Assembly: GCF_018070345.1 (NCBI RefSeq)
Contig: NZ_JAGPXX010000017.1
Coordinates: 1 to 64,000, forward strand
Source of the DNA: Streptomyces sp. F63
GTDB lineage: Bacteria; Actinomycetota; Actinomycetes; Streptomycetales; Streptomycetaceae
Direction: 5' to 3'
DNA length: 64,000 nt
Positions 25,037-34,198 of this stretch are shown piece after piece. Position numbers and translations under genes: made by a program. The notes below the pieces were generated by a model, which saw nothing but the letters and a program-made list of their open reading frames with translations, had not been told where the DNA came from and did no database searches. Numbering within the stretch: the first letter of the stretch is position 1; every line of letters begins with the position of its first letter.

Positions 25037-25074
25037 ACCGCCGGCCCGCCCGCCCTCCGGGCGGAGGCCGGGCG

Positions 25075-26472
25075 GTGACCGCGCCGGCCGGGGACACGCC
25101 CTACGACCTGCTCGGCATCGGCATCGGCCCGTTCAACCTCTCCCTGGCCGCCCTGGCCGACGGCGTACCGGAGTTGCGCACCCTCTTCCTGGACGCCCGG
25201 CCCCGCTTCTCCTGGCACCCGGGCCTGCTCATGGAGGGCACGGTCCTCCAAGTTCCCTTCCTCGCCGACCTGGTGACCATGGCCGACCCGACCAGTCCCT
25301 GGTCGTACCTCAACTACCTGCGGGCACACGGCCGGATGTTCCCGTTCTTCTTCTCCGAGCGCTTCCACATCCCCCGGCGCGAGTACGACCACTACTGCCG
25401 CTGGGCCGCCGAGAGCCTGCCGTCCTGCCGCTTCGACGCCGAGGTCACCTCGGTGGACTGGGACGGCGCGGCCGGTGTCTTCCGGGTGGAGCACCGCTCC
25501 GCGGCGGGCCGCCGCTCCTCGGCGGCGGCCCGCCGGATCGTGCTGGGCGTCGGAACGGAACCGGTACTCCCGGAGGCCCTGCGCCCGCTGCTGACGGGCG
25601 GCCACCGCGGCCGGATCCTGCACAGCGCCGACTACCGCACCCACCGCGCCGGCCTGGCCGCCGCGGACGACGTCACCGTGATCGGTGCCGGCCAGTCCGG
25701 CGCCGAGGTGGTGCTCGACCTGCTGCGCCACCAGGACGGCGGCGGAGCCGGGGGCCCGTACGTCCGCTGGCTCGCCCGCACCCCCGCCTTCGCGCCCATG
25801 GAGTACTCCAAGATCGGCCTGGAGCACTTCACCCCGGACTACGTCCGCTACTTCCGGGGGCTCCCGCAGGAGGTGAGGGAGCGGCTCGTTCCCGAACAGT
25901 GGCAGCTGTACAAGGGCGTCAGCGCGGAGACGCTCGCCGGGATCCACGACGAGCTGTACGAGCGCACCATCGGCGGCACCGCGCCGCGCGCCGCCCTGCA
26001 CCCGGGCGTCGAGATCACCGGGGCGGAGGAGGTGCCCGGCGGCGGCTTCCTGCTGCGCTGCCGTCACGCCCAGCAGGACAGCCGCTTCGCGGTGCGGACC
26101 TCGGCTGTCGTCGCGGCCACCGGTTACGCGGCCGTCCGCCCCGCCTTCCTCGATCCGGTGGCCGGTCTCGTCGACTGGGACGAGCGGGGCCGTTACCGGG
26201 TCGGCGGCGACTACCGGGTCGCGCTCGCCCCCGCGGTGACCGGCGAGCTGTACGTGCAGAACGCCGAGCTGCACACCCACGGAGTGGGGGCCCCGGACCT
26301 CACCCTGGGCGCCTGGCGCGCCGCCACCATTCTCAACGCCGTCGCCGGCCGTCCCGTGTGTCCCGTACCGGAACGGGCCGCCTGGACGACGTTCGGCGCG
26401 CCCGCCGGCCCGGGATCCGGTGACCGGGACGGCGGGGCGGGGGCTGCCGCGCGGCGGTCCGCCGGCGGCTGA
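25075..26472 (+). CDS. Lysine/ornithine N-monooxygenase (SidA/IucD/PvdA family)
   Basis: 465 residues, GTG start with GGAGG upstream. FAD motif GIGIGPFNLSLAALAD near the N-terminus, then LFLDARPRFSWHPGLLMEGTVLQVPFLADLVTMADPTSPWSYLNYL (family hallmark), NADPH motif VTVIGAGQSGAEVVLDLL (about 201-218), and DLTLGAWRAATILNAVAGR at the end. The enzyme N-hydroxylates the side-chain amine of lysine, ornithine or cadaverine for hydroxamate siderophores. No decarboxylase, acyltransferase or NIS synthetase is adjacent, so the pathway is elsewhere or incomplete. Confidence 0.9.
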   Translation: MTAPAGDTPYDLLGIGIGPFNLSLAALADGVPELRTLFLDARPRFSWHPGLLMEGTVLQVPFLADLVTMADPTSPWSYLNYLRAHGRMFPFFFSERFHIPRREYDHYCRWAAESLPSCRFDAEVTSVDWDGAAGVFRVEHRSAAGRRSSAAARRIVLGVGTEPVLPEALRPLLTGGHRGRILHSADYRTHRAGLAAADDVTVIGAGQSGAEVVLDLLRHQDGGGAGGPYVRWLARTPAFAPMEYSKIGLEHFTPDYVRYFRGLPQEVRERLVPEQWQLYKGVSAETLAGIHDELYERTIGGTAPRAALHPGVEITGAEEVPGGGFLLRCRHAQQDSRFAVRTSAVVAATGYAAVRPAFLDPVAGLVDWDERGRYRVGGDYRVALAPAVTGELYVQNAELHTHGVGAPDLTLGAWRAATILNAVAGRPVCPVPERAAWTTFGAPAGPGSGDRDGGAGAAARRSAGG

Positions 26473-26484
26473 GACGCGGGCGGC

Positions 26485-26838
26485 CTACCGGCTGAGACCG
26501 GCCACGGTCAGCGCCCAGACGCTGAGCGCCAGCGCCCCGAGCACCGCGGCGACGGCCGCGCACAGCACCCGTCGGCGGAGCTGCTCGTAGCGGGCGGTGT
26601 ACTCGCTCCGGAGTTCGGCTGAGCGCTTCAGGATGTGTTCCAGCAGGCGCCGGGTCAGGGCGAGCCGGTCCGCCACGTAGCCGCCGACGATCTCCTCGCG
26701 CTGGGCCGTCGTCAGCCACGGCATGCGGTCGGCGAACGCCTCGGCCTCGGCCCGGGCGTCCGCGACATGGGTCCGGCCGCGGAGGTACCCCTCCAACTGG
26801 GCGAGACCGGCGCTGATCTCCTCACGGTCGGGTCGCAC
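26485..26838 (-). CDS. Small single-pass membrane protein downstream of ctaD
   Basis: 117 residues, GTG start six bases after the oxidase stop, so co-transcribed. The N-terminal 85 residues are charged helices (AEAEAFADRMPWLTTAQREEIVGGYVADRLALTRRLLEHI) that may form a coiled coil; the end is one membrane helix (VLCAAVAAVLGALALSVWALTV). No family recognised. It may be an oxidase assembly or accessory factor by position. Confidence 0.7.
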   Translation of the reverse strand: MRPDREEISAGLAQLEGYLRGRTHVADARAEAEAFADRMPWLTTAQREEIVGGYVADRLALTRRLLEHILKRSAELRSEYTARYEQLRRRVLCAAVAAVLGALALSVWALTVAGLSR

Positions 26839-26844
26839 GCGCCC

Positions 26845-28602
26845 TCAGCCCTCGCCGCGGCCGTCGCCGTGGCCGCGTCCGCGGTCGTCGCCGAGCGGGG
26901 CGGCGGCGCCCCTGCCGGGCTCGATCATGTCCCGGCGGCCGGTGTTCTCCTCCTCGTCGATGAGGGCGAGATCCGGGTGGTGCAGGTCGAAGGCCGGTGA
27001 TTCCGAGCGGATCCGGGGCAGGGTCAGGAAGTTGTGCCGCGGCGCCGGGCAGGAGGTGGCCCACTCCAGCGAGCGGCCGTAGCCCCAGGGGTCGTCGACC
27101 AGGATCTTCGGCGAGTACTTGGCGGTCTTCCAGATGTTGTAGATGAACGGCAGGGTGGAGAGCCCCAGCAGGAAGGAGCCGATGGTCGAGACGGTGTTCA
27201 GCAGGGTGAATCCGTCGGCCGCGAGGTAGTCGGCATAACGGCGCGGCATGCCCTCCACACCGAGCCAGTGCTGGACGAGGAAGGTTGCGTGGAAGCCGAC
27301 GAACAGCGTCCAGAAATGGATTTTCCCCAGCCGCTCGTCGAGCATTTTCCCGGTGAACTTGGGCCACCAGAAGTGGAAGCCGGCGAACATGGCGAACACC
27401 ACGGTGCCGAAGAGGACGTAGTGGAAGTGGGCGACGACGAAATAGCCGTCGGTGACGTGGAAGTCCAGCGGCGGGGAGGCGAGCTGTACCCCGGTCAGAC
27501 CGCCGAAGAGGAAGGTCGTCAGGAAGCCGACCGCCCACAGCATGGGTGTCTCGAACGACAGCGAGCCGTTCCACATGGTGCCGATCCAGTTGAAGAACTT
27601 CACTCCGGTCGGCACGGCGATGAGGAAGGACATGAAGGAGAAGAACGGCAGCAGCACCGCGCCGGTGGCGAACATGTGATGCGCCCACACCGAGACCGAG
27701 AGACCGGTGATCACCAGCGTCGCCCCCACCAGGCCGACATAACCGAAGATCGGCCTCCGGCTGAAGACGGGAATGATTTCCGTGATGATGCCGAAGAACG
27801 GCAGGGCGATGATGTAGACCTCGGGATGGCCGAAGAACCAGAACAGATGCTGGTAGAGAATCGGACCGCCGTTCGCGGGGTCGTAGATGTGCGCCCCGAA
27901 GAGGCGGTCCACCTCCAGGGCGAGCAGGGCGGCGGCCAGCACGGGGAAGACCAGGATGACCAGGACACTGGTGAGCAGGGTGTTCCAGACGAAGATGGGC
28001 ATCCGGAACATCGTCATGCCCGGGGCGCGCATGCAGATGATGGTGGTGATGAAGTTGACGGCCCCGAGGATGGTGCCGAAGCCGGACATCCCCAGGCCCA
28101 TGATCCACATGTCTCCGCCGACACTCGGCGAGTACGTCTTCAGGGAGAGCGGCGTATAGGCGAACCAGCCGAAGGAAGCCGCCCCCTGCGCGGTGAGGAA
28201 ACTGGCCAGCGCGATCAGCGATCCGAAGAGGAAGAGCCAGTACGAGAACATGTTCAGCCGCGGAAAGGCGACATCCGGCGCGCCGATCTGCAGCGGCATG
28301 ATGGCGTTGGTGAACCCCGCGAACAGCGGTGTGGCGAACAGCAGCAGCATGATGGTGCCGTGCATGGTGAACGCCTGGTTGTACTGTTCGTTGGTCAGGA
28401 TCTGCGTGCCCGGCCGGGCCAGTTCGGCGCGCAGGACGAGGGCCAGGATTCCGCCCGCCACGAAGAAGACGAACGCCGATCCCATGTAGAGGGCGCCGAT
28501 TTTCTTGTGGTCGGTGGTGGTCAGCCAGTCGACGACGACCCTGCCCGGCGTCCTGGGCCTCGGGCCGGCCGGGACTTCTCTCGTCTGCATGTCCGAGACC
28601 AT
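26845..28602 (-). CDS. ctaD: Cytochrome c oxidase subunit I (aa3-type), orphan copy
   Basis: 585 residues from ATG 28602 (GGAGAGGCG upstream); ATG 28590 is an alternative. Twelve helices. Haem and copper ligands are present: His in FTMHGTIML (haem a), WFFGHPEVYIIALP (CuB His and cross-linked Tyr), VWAHHMFATG (CuB His pair), HVTDGYFVVAHFHYVL (haem a3 and a). The proton-channel region FTNAIMPLQIGAPDVAFPRLN is intact. Catalyses O2 reduction in the membrane with proton pumping. CtaC, CtaE and CtaF are not nearby, so it must borrow partners from the main locus or be an alternative copy. Confidence 0.93.
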   Translation of the reverse strand: MVSDMQTREVPAGPRPRTPGRVVVDWLTTTDHKKIGALYMGSAFVFFVAGGILALVLRAELARPGTQILTNEQYNQAFTMHGTIMLLLFATPLFAGFTNAIMPLQIGAPDVAFPRLNMFSYWLFLFGSLIALASFLTAQGAASFGWFAYTPLSLKTYSPSVGGDMWIMGLGMSGFGTILGAVNFITTIICMRAPGMTMFRMPIFVWNTLLTSVLVILVFPVLAAALLALEVDRLFGAHIYDPANGGPILYQHLFWFFGHPEVYIIALPFFGIITEIIPVFSRRPIFGYVGLVGATLVITGLSVSVWAHHMFATGAVLLPFFSFMSFLIAVPTGVKFFNWIGTMWNGSLSFETPMLWAVGFLTTFLFGGLTGVQLASPPLDFHVTDGYFVVAHFHYVLFGTVVFAMFAGFHFWWPKFTGKMLDERLGKIHFWTLFVGFHATFLVQHWLGVEGMPRRYADYLAADGFTLLNTVSTIGSFLLGLSTLPFIYNIWKTAKYSPKILVDDPWGYGRSLEWATSCPAPRHNFLTLPRIRSESPAFDLHHPDLALIDEEENTGRRDMIEPGRGAAAPLGDDRGRGHGDGRGEG

Positions 28603-28799
28603 GAATATTCGCCTCTCCGCCACCGGCGTCGGCAACGTCGGAATGGATGTGTCCGCCGGTTTAAGCGCAGCACCCCGATGCCTCGACCGGCGGGACGGCA
28701 TCGTGCTGCGTCGTCTTGATAGCACGAGACGCCGGCTGACGGTGAGTTCGACTCTTGTACGGGCGCGGCCGGAACGCAAATGAGTGTCACCCGAACGGC

Positions 28800-30962
28800 T
28801 CAGGGCGTATTCCGGCCGGTGCGCGGGAATTCCGGGCCGGCGCGCGGAGGTTCGCCCGTGCGGCGGACCGCGAGAAGGGCGATGTCGTCCGAACGCCAGG
28901 GATCGCCGTCCTCGCGGAGGAGGAAGTCCGTGATCGCCTCCAGGCTCACCGGGCCGCCGCGCTCCTCCTCGGCCGTCCGCATCCAGCCGCGCAGATCCTC
29001 GCGCATCCGTGCGACGCAGGCCTCGATGTCGGCGCCCTTCCGTTCCACCAGGCCGTCGGTGAAGAGGATGAGCGTCTCGTCGTCCGCGAGACGTGCCCTG
29101 GTGGTCGGGTACCGCGCGTGCGGCACGACGCCGAGCGGCGGGCCGCCCGTCAGCCGGAGTTCACCGGTCGCGCCGGAGGTGACCAGCAGGGGATGGGGGT
29201 GTCCCGCCCGCGCGCCCTCCAGGGAGCCGTCGGAGGGGTCGAGGACGAGATAGGCGCAGGTGGCGAAGCGGCCCGTGTCGAGATCGCCCAGCACGCGGTT
29301 GGCCCGGGCCAGGACGCTGCCGGGATTCATGCCGGCCTCCGCGCAGGTGCGCAGGACGACGCGGAGCTGGCCCATGACCGCGGCGGCATGGGCGTCGTGC
29401 CCCTGGACGTCCCCGATCACGAGGGCCGCGGTGCCGTCCGCGAGCGGCAGCACGTCGTACCAGTCCCCGCCGACGTTCATCTCGCTCGTGCCCGGGAGGT
29501 AGCGGGCCCGGGTGCTGAGTGAGGGCAGCCGGGGGAGGCCACGGGGAAGCATCGCCTGCTGGAGTTCGCTCGCCCGCTGGTGTTCGGAGTCGAACATCCG
29601 GGCGCGTTCGATGCTCTGCGTCAGGATGGCGGCCACGGCGGTGTAGAAGGTGCGTTCACCCGGATCGAAGTGGCGCGGGCCGGTGAAGGAGATGAGGCAG
29701 GCGCCGGTGGGCCGCTCGGAGGAGGAGAGCGAGAGCACCACCCAGGCCCGCGGTGGGATGGGGCCGGCGGCGGAGAGCTCGGGTACGCCCGTGCCGGCCA
29801 GGTGCCTGAGGTCCTCCAGGAAGAGGGGCTCCTCCTGCCGCATGGCCAGCTCCATGGCCCTCCGGGCCGGCGCGTGCAGATGCCGCAGCTCGGGTGGGAC
29901 GGGCGTCCGGCCCACGATGGTCAGCTCGCCGTGCTCGACGACGCCGACGGTGACGTTCGCGGCGCCCAGCGCGGGGCGGGTCAGATCGGTCATGACCCGG
30001 GTGACGTCCCTGACGGTCACGGCCTTGGAGAGGGCCCGGGTCAGGCTGAAGAGGAAGGCGTCCCGCGAACGGTCGGGGGACAGGGAGGGCATGGCGGGCG
30101 TCATGCCGGGCGGGCTCCGCAGCACCAGGCCGAGGGCCCGGGCGGGACGCCCGTCCTCACCCATGACCACCCGGCCGTGCTCGAGCACGGGGTGGTGGCT
30201 GCCGTCCGGATGGACGACGCGGTAGTGCAGCCGGTACGCGCCGGGGTCACCGGCGGTCCCCGAGCCGGGGGAGGTGACGGCGGCCTCGGTCACCTCCGCG
30301 ATGGCCGCCTGGACCACCGGCAGGTCGTCCGGGTGGAGGGAGCCGAAGAACGCCTCCTCCTCGCCGGTGAACTCGTCCGGATCGACGCCGTAGATGGCAC
30401 AGGCCTGTTCGTCCCAGCGGACGGAGTTCCGCGCCAGGTCCCAGGCGAAGACCCCGGTCCGGGTGGCCTGCGCCGCCTCGGCCAGGAGTTCCACGGACCG
30501 GTGGGCGAGGCTGTTCAGCCGCACGGCACAGGTCTCGGCCAGCAGTTCCAGGGCGGGGCCGTCCGCGGAGCCCGGCGCCGCGTCCCCGGGACGCAGCCCC
30601 GCCGCCAGGACCCCCGCGACCCGGCCGTCCGCGGCCAGCGGCAGCAGGACCACGGGGGTGTCCGGATCGCCGAGGCGCAGGGGCCGCCCGGTGCGCATCA
30701 CCTCGCCGACCGCCTCGTCGTATCCGCGCTCCGGGGTCCCGGGGGCCGGAGCGGAGCCGGGCTCCGGGCCGGACCCGGCGGAGAACACGTCGACTCCGCC
30801 GGCGCCCCTGACGTATATGCGGGTGCGTTCCGGGGCCAGCGGGGCCGGTTCCCCGCCGTTCTCCCCGCCCCCGGTCAGGACGCCGAGCATGGCCTGCGGG
30901 TCCCGGCTGCGCAGCAGCAGCGGCAGCCTGCGGAGCAGCCCGGGGGGATGGGCTGAGGCCAT
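28800..30962 (-). CDS. GAF-PAS-GAF-PP2C (SpoIIE-type) phosphatase
   Basis: 720 residues from ATG 30962 (GGGAGCG upstream). An N-terminal GAF-like part (about 40-180), a PAS domain (about 185-305: TGVFAWDLARNSVRWDEQACAIYG), a GAF (about 315-470) and a C-terminal SpoIIE-type PP2C (about 490-700). Metal-binding signs: NVGGDWYDVLPLADG, VIGDVQGHDAHAAAVMGQLR, LFTDGLVERKG and RSDDIALLAVR. Such enzymes dephosphorylate STAS anti-anti-sigma factors to release stress sigma factors; the local STAS protein, however, lacks the Ser. Sensor ligands unknown. Confidence 0.92.
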   Translation of the reverse strand: MASAHPPGLLRRLPLLLRSRDPQAMLGVLTGGGENGGEPAPLAPERTRIYVRGAGGVDVFSAGSGPEPGSAPAPGTPERGYDEAVGEVMRTGRPLRLGDPDTPVVLLPLAADGRVAGVLAAGLRPGDAAPGSADGPALELLAETCAVRLNSLAHRSVELLAEAAQATRTGVFAWDLARNSVRWDEQACAIYGVDPDEFTGEEEAFFGSLHPDDLPVVQAAIAEVTEAAVTSPGSGTAGDPGAYRLHYRVVHPDGSHHPVLEHGRVVMGEDGRPARALGLVLRSPPGMTPAMPSLSPDRSRDAFLFSLTRALSKAVTVRDVTRVMTDLTRPALGAANVTVGVVEHGELTIVGRTPVPPELRHLHAPARRAMELAMRQEEPLFLEDLRHLAGTGVPELSAAGPIPPRAWVVLSLSSSERPTGACLISFTGPRHFDPGERTFYTAVAAILTQSIERARMFDSEHQRASELQQAMLPRGLPRLPSLSTRARYLPGTSEMNVGGDWYDVLPLADGTAALVIGDVQGHDAHAAAVMGQLRVVLRTCAEAGMNPGSVLARANRVLGDLDTGRFATCAYLVLDPSDGSLEGARAGHPHPLLVTSGATGELRLTGGPPLGVVPHARYPTTRARLADDETLILFTDGLVERKGADIEACVARMREDLRGWMRTAEEERGGPVSLEAITDFLLREDGDPWRSDDIALLAVRRTGEPPRAGPEFPRTGRNTP

Positions 30963-31191
30963 GACACGCTCCCGTAGCTGACATTCACGGCAATACGGAT
31001 AAATGAGACTATAGGATATCGCTGTGGCGGGTCCGGCGCCCGGCCGGATGAGGGTCCGCCGGTGCGTGGCGTGCCGGCGGGGTGTGAGGGAACGAGCCCG
31101 GGGTACCCCGGGCTCGCGCCCGGCCGGCGGATGGTGCCGTCCCCGCGGCCGGCGCCCGGTGACGTATCCGACGAGGCAAGGGCGGACGGGC

Positions 31192-31752
31192 ATGAACCAC
31201 GGTGAGGACGCCATCGCGGAGCTGACGGCCGATCACCGCGATATCGACGAACTGTTCGAGAGTCTGCAGGGTGTGCCGACCGGACGCCCCGAGCGCCGGC
31301 AGTTGCTGGACCGGATCACCGTCGAGCTCGTCCGGCACGCGGTGGCCGAGGAGCAGTACCTGTACCCCGAGGTGCGCAAACGCGTGCCGGGCGGCGCCAC
31401 GCTCGCCGACAAGGAGATCGCCGACCACGCCGCGGTGGAGCGTCTCCTCAAGGACCTGGAGGGCCGCAGGCCCGACGACCCCGACTTCGACGGTCTCGTC
31501 ATCCGGCTGATCGGCGAGGTGACCGCACACGTCCACGACGAGGAGCGGCACCTCTTCGCCCGGCTGCGCGAGGTGTGCTCGGACGAGCGGCTGGAAGCGC
31601 TCGGCGTCAAGATCCGCCGGGCCAAGCGGACGGCTCCCACCCGCCCGCACCCCGGGGTGCCGGACACCCCGCCCGTCAACCGGCTCCTCGATCCGGGGGC
31701 GGGGCTCGTCGACCGGGCCCGCGACGCCCTGAGCGGGCGCGGGAGGCTCTGA
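31192..31752 (+). CDS. Hemerythrin HHE-domain protein
   Basis: 186 residues. Di-iron four-helix bundle with ligands in ELTADHRDIDELFESL, RITVELVRHAVAEEQYLYPEV, IADHAAVERLLKDLE and ARLIGEVTAHVHDEERHLFARL-like segment. The C-terminal third is basic and Pro-rich. ATG 31192 has AAGGGCGG upstream. The family binds O2 or nitric oxide or supports iron/redox homeostasis. It diverges from the PP2C gene. Confidence 0.88.
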   Translation: MNHGEDAIAELTADHRDIDELFESLQGVPTGRPERRQLLDRITVELVRHAVAEEQYLYPEVRKRVPGGATLADKEIADHAAVERLLKDLEGRRPDDPDFDGLVIRLIGEVTAHVHDEERHLFARLREVCSDERLEALGVKIRRAKRTAPTRPHPGVPDTPPVNRLLDPGAGLVDRARDALSGRGRL

Positions 31753-31780
31753 GGCGCGCCGGGGGTGCCGGGCGCGGGGA

Positions 31781-32029
31781 TCAGAGGATCCCGTGGTGCG
31801 GCACCCAGGTGTACTTGCCGCCACCCACCCAGCGGACCACGGCGGGGTCGTCGAGATCCACATGCCCCAGCCCGGCGTCGTGCGCGTAGGCGACGACGTC
31901 CACGATGGACTCGGCCTTGCCGACGGCCTCTCCGCGGATCTCCACCAGCCGGAACGGCGGCTCTCCCGGCGTGACGGGCCAGACCACGATCGGTGGGGCC
32001 TCGACGCGCGGTTCGTTGATCTCGGTCAT
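31781..32029 (-). CDS. Conserved-type 82-residue hypothetical protein
   Basis: Starts MTEINEPRVEAPPIVVWPVT; an in-frame ATG nine bases upstream (32038) is an alternative. The protein is acidic with an unusual end, WVGGGKYTWVPHHGIL. Similar short proteins appear in other Streptomyces, from memory. It is convergent with the hemerythrin gene. No known function. Confidence 0.65.
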   Translation of the reverse strand: MTEINEPRVEAPPIVVWPVTPGEPPFRLVEIRGEAVGKAESIVDVVAYAHDAGLGHVDLDDPAVVRWVGGGKYTWVPHHGIL

Positions 32030-32249
32030 AGGTCTCATCGTGCGGCCGGCGGCCGGGGCCCGCACGTCCGGCGGGCCGGACGCCGGCCGGCACGGGCCCG
32101 GGAGGGGCCCGGGCGAGGCCGCCGAGCGCCTTGACCATCACCGCGTGCGGGCCGCCGCCCGGCGGTCGGCGCGCGCCGGGTCAGCGGCGGACAGCATGGG
32201 ATCACCGGCTCCGCCGCCGGCCCGCAGACGGGACCTCCCGGGTTCGGCA

Positions 32250-32475
32250 TACACCGGTACTTCAAGCCGGTTCCCCCGGGGCAGGGCCTCGCACCGGTCC
32301 CCGTCTTGCGGTTGTGCTCGCCGGCGGCCGCGCGCCCCGGCGGGGAGGCCCGCGTCTGCGGCAGCTCGGACGCCGGCGTCCCGCGGCCCACGGTCGGCCG
32401 CCACCTCGGGAAGCTGCGGGAGGCCGGGCTGCCGGCCTCGGAACGGCGCGGCACCCGGGTGCCCTGCCGGAGCGG
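32250..32475 (+). pseudogene. ArsR/SmtB-family regulator pseudogene
   Basis: One frame reads YFKPVPPGQGLAPVPVLRLC, then SPAAARPGGEARVCGSSDAG and VPRPTVGRHLGKLREAGLPA followed by SERRGTRVPCR. It aligns with the ArsR pattern FKALADPVRLRLLSLIA, PGGEACVCDL, LSQPTVSHHLKxLREAGL, SERRGTWVYYR. No start codon fits, and the DNA-recognition helix and metal-site CVC are changed, so the gene is decayed. No arsenic or metal efflux gene is next to it. Confidence 0.6.
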
Positions 32476-32669
32476 CCCCCGCCGCCCCGGTGGCGCCGGC
32501 CGGTGGCGCCGGCCGGCGGCTGACGCGGGGTGCCGTCCCTCCTCGGACGGTGCCGCCGCCGGACGGGACGGGAGCCGCTCCCGCCGTGCGGAACATGACG
32601 AGGCATCAGTTTCCGGCGCCGTGACGCGGTGGGTACGGGCCTCTGCCCGGGCGGGAGTTGTGCGCGAGG

Positions 32670-32694
32670 GGTTCAGAAGATCGGCACAGGGTAG
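32670..32694 (+). promoter_or_regulatory. SigB-like promoter
   Basis: GGTT (32670-32673), 15 bases, then GGGTAG (32689-32694) matches the SigB-group pattern GNNT-N14-16-GGGTA. It is 34 bases ahead of the gene starting at 32728. Confidence 0.45.
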
Positions 32695-32727
32695 TCGCGA
32701 TGTGAAAACTCCCGGAAGGATACGGAC

Positions 32728-33297
32728 ATGAGCGATGCGGGTCCGAACAACCCGTACGGCCCGCCCCGGAGCGGACCGTACCCGTCGTCTCCCCAGCAGC
32801 CGGGGCAGGGATACGGCCAGGTGCCTTATCCCCAGCAGCCCGGGCAGCCCTACGGCGGGTACCCGGGCGGCAACCGGATGCCCGAGCGGATGCCCGGCAC
32901 GGTGAAGACGGCGCGGGTGCTGCTCTTCGTCTTCGGCGGACTGGGCCTCGTCGGCGGCCTGTTCATGGCGGGGAGCGGCGCCCTGCTCAACAACAGAGAG
33001 GTCCGCGACGCCATCGAGGAGCAAGGGGGTATGCCGGAGGGCATATCGGCCGGGCTGCTGCTCGGGCTCGGAGCCCTGGCCCTCGTCCTGTCGATCGCGG
33101 AGATCGTGGTGGGCGCCAAGTTCGGCAGGGGTGGCAGCGGCACCCGGACGGCTGCGATCGTCGTGGGAGCACTGATGGTCGTCTCCGGGATCTACTTCTT
33201 CCCGCCCGGCCTGCTGTGGGTCCTCGCGGGCGGTCTGGTGGTCGTCTTCACGGCGATGAAGGACGGCGCGGCCTGGTTCGGCCGGGCCCGGACCTGA
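32728..33297 (+). CDS. Pro/Tyr/Gly-rich membrane protein
   Basis: 189 residues. The first 50 residues are low-complexity NNPYGPPRSGPYPSSPQQPG and similar repeats. About four hydrophobic segments follow: ARVLLFVFGGLGLVGGLFMA, GISAGLLLGLGALALVLSIA, AAIVVGALMVVSGIYFF and PGLLWVLAGGLVVVFTAM. ATG follows GAAGGATACGG. Common architecture in Streptomyces for unknown-function membrane proteins; a SigB-like promoter suggests stress induction. Confidence 0.75.
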   Translation: MSDAGPNNPYGPPRSGPYPSSPQQPGQGYGQVPYPQQPGQPYGGYPGGNRMPERMPGTVKTARVLLFVFGGLGLVGGLFMAGSGALLNNREVRDAIEEQGGMPEGISAGLLLGLGALALVLSIAEIVVGAKFGRGGSGTRTAAIVVGALMVVSGIYFFPPGLLWVLAGGLVVVFTAMKDGAAWFGRART

Positions 33298-33532
33298 ACC
33301 CGCCTCCGGACCTGCCGCCGCCGCGACACCGGTCCGGGCGGGGGCGATCCGCAGGCGGGGGCGGCGTCCGGGCCGGACCCGGGCCGTCCCGGTTCACCGG
33401 CCCGCCGGCGCACCGGGACGGACGGGCTTCTCCCGCCTCTGCGGGCGGAGCGGCCCGCAACCGGCCGGCCCGCCGATACGATGGCGCCCGTACCCGTCCT
33501 GTCACGCACCGTCCCGGGGGAAGGGGAAGCCC

Positions 33533-34087
33533 GTGAGCAGCATCAGCAAGGGCCCCGACGGCAATCTCAACAAAGGACTCGAAAAGGTCCAGGTGGCGCT
33601 CAAGTGGGACCCCAGTCCCCTCGGCGAACCCACCTGCGATCTCGACATCATCGCCGGCGCCTACGCGGCCGAGGACCCGTACGGCGCGCCCGTGTACCTC
33701 GTCCACTTCGACAGCCGGTCGCCCGACGGCACGATCACCCTCACCCGTGACAGCCGCAACGGCCTCGGGTTCGGGATCGACGAGGCCATGACCCTGGAGC
33801 TCTACCGGATGGCGCCCTCCTTCGCGCGGGTGGTCGTCGGCGTGGCCATCCAGCAGGGCGAGGGCCGCCGGACCTTCGGCGAGGTCCGGAACAGCGCCGT
33901 GCAGGTCCTCAACGGCCCGGCCGAGTTGGCGCGGGACGACTTCGAGAGCGTCTCCGGGGCCCTGGCCGCCACCGTCGCGGAGTTCCGCCGGGACTCCGAC
34001 GGCGCATGGGAGTTCCACCGGGTCCTCCGCGGGTACGACGCCGACCCCAACGCCTTCGCCCGGAGGATGGGGGAGCGGACCTCCTGA
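33533..34087 (+). CDS. TerD-family protein
   Basis: 184 residues, GTG start with GGGGAAGGGGAAG upstream. The family hallmarks VQVALKWDPSPLGEPTCDLD, VYLVHFDSRSPDGTITLTRD, GFGIDEAMTLELYRM and ARVVVGVAIQQG are all present. TerD proteins bind calcium and take part in tellurite resistance and stress or phage responses; Streptomyces carry many isolated copies. No other ter gene is adjacent. C-terminus FHRVLRGYDADPNAFARRMGERTS is as usual. Confidence 0.9.
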   Translation: MSSISKGPDGNLNKGLEKVQVALKWDPSPLGEPTCDLDIIAGAYAAEDPYGAPVYLVHFDSRSPDGTITLTRDSRNGLGFGIDEAMTLELYRMAPSFARVVVGVAIQQGEGRRTFGEVRNSAVQVLNGPAELARDDFESVSGALAATVAEFRRDSDGAWEFHRVLRGYDADPNAFARRMGERTS

Positions 34088-34198
34088 TCCGCTGCGGTGC
34101 GGGCCCCGGGCCCGCACCCGCGGAGGGGCGGGCGGAGGCGGCAGCCCGGGCCGGTTCACCGCAGCTCCGCGGATGATCCGTTCGTGGACGAGCCGGTG

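Larger units (their letters stand above)
24553..25074. other. 522-bp intergenic region carrying two repeat types
   Basis: No gene supported; the translations here are repetitive. It holds a 35-base near-duplicate (24641-24675 and 24701-24735) and a 9-base tandem array (24965-25036). GGTTAGCCT at 24877-24886 resembles half of an iron box, which would fit the siderophore-type gene that follows, but the other half is missing. Confidence 0.5.
32039..32727. other. 689-bp intergenic region with decayed ArsR gene and stress promoter
   Basis: No intact gene. It contains a degraded ArsR coding region (about 32250-32475) and a SigB-like promoter (32670-32694). The rest is GC-rich sequence with no recognisable structure. 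Confidence 0.6.
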
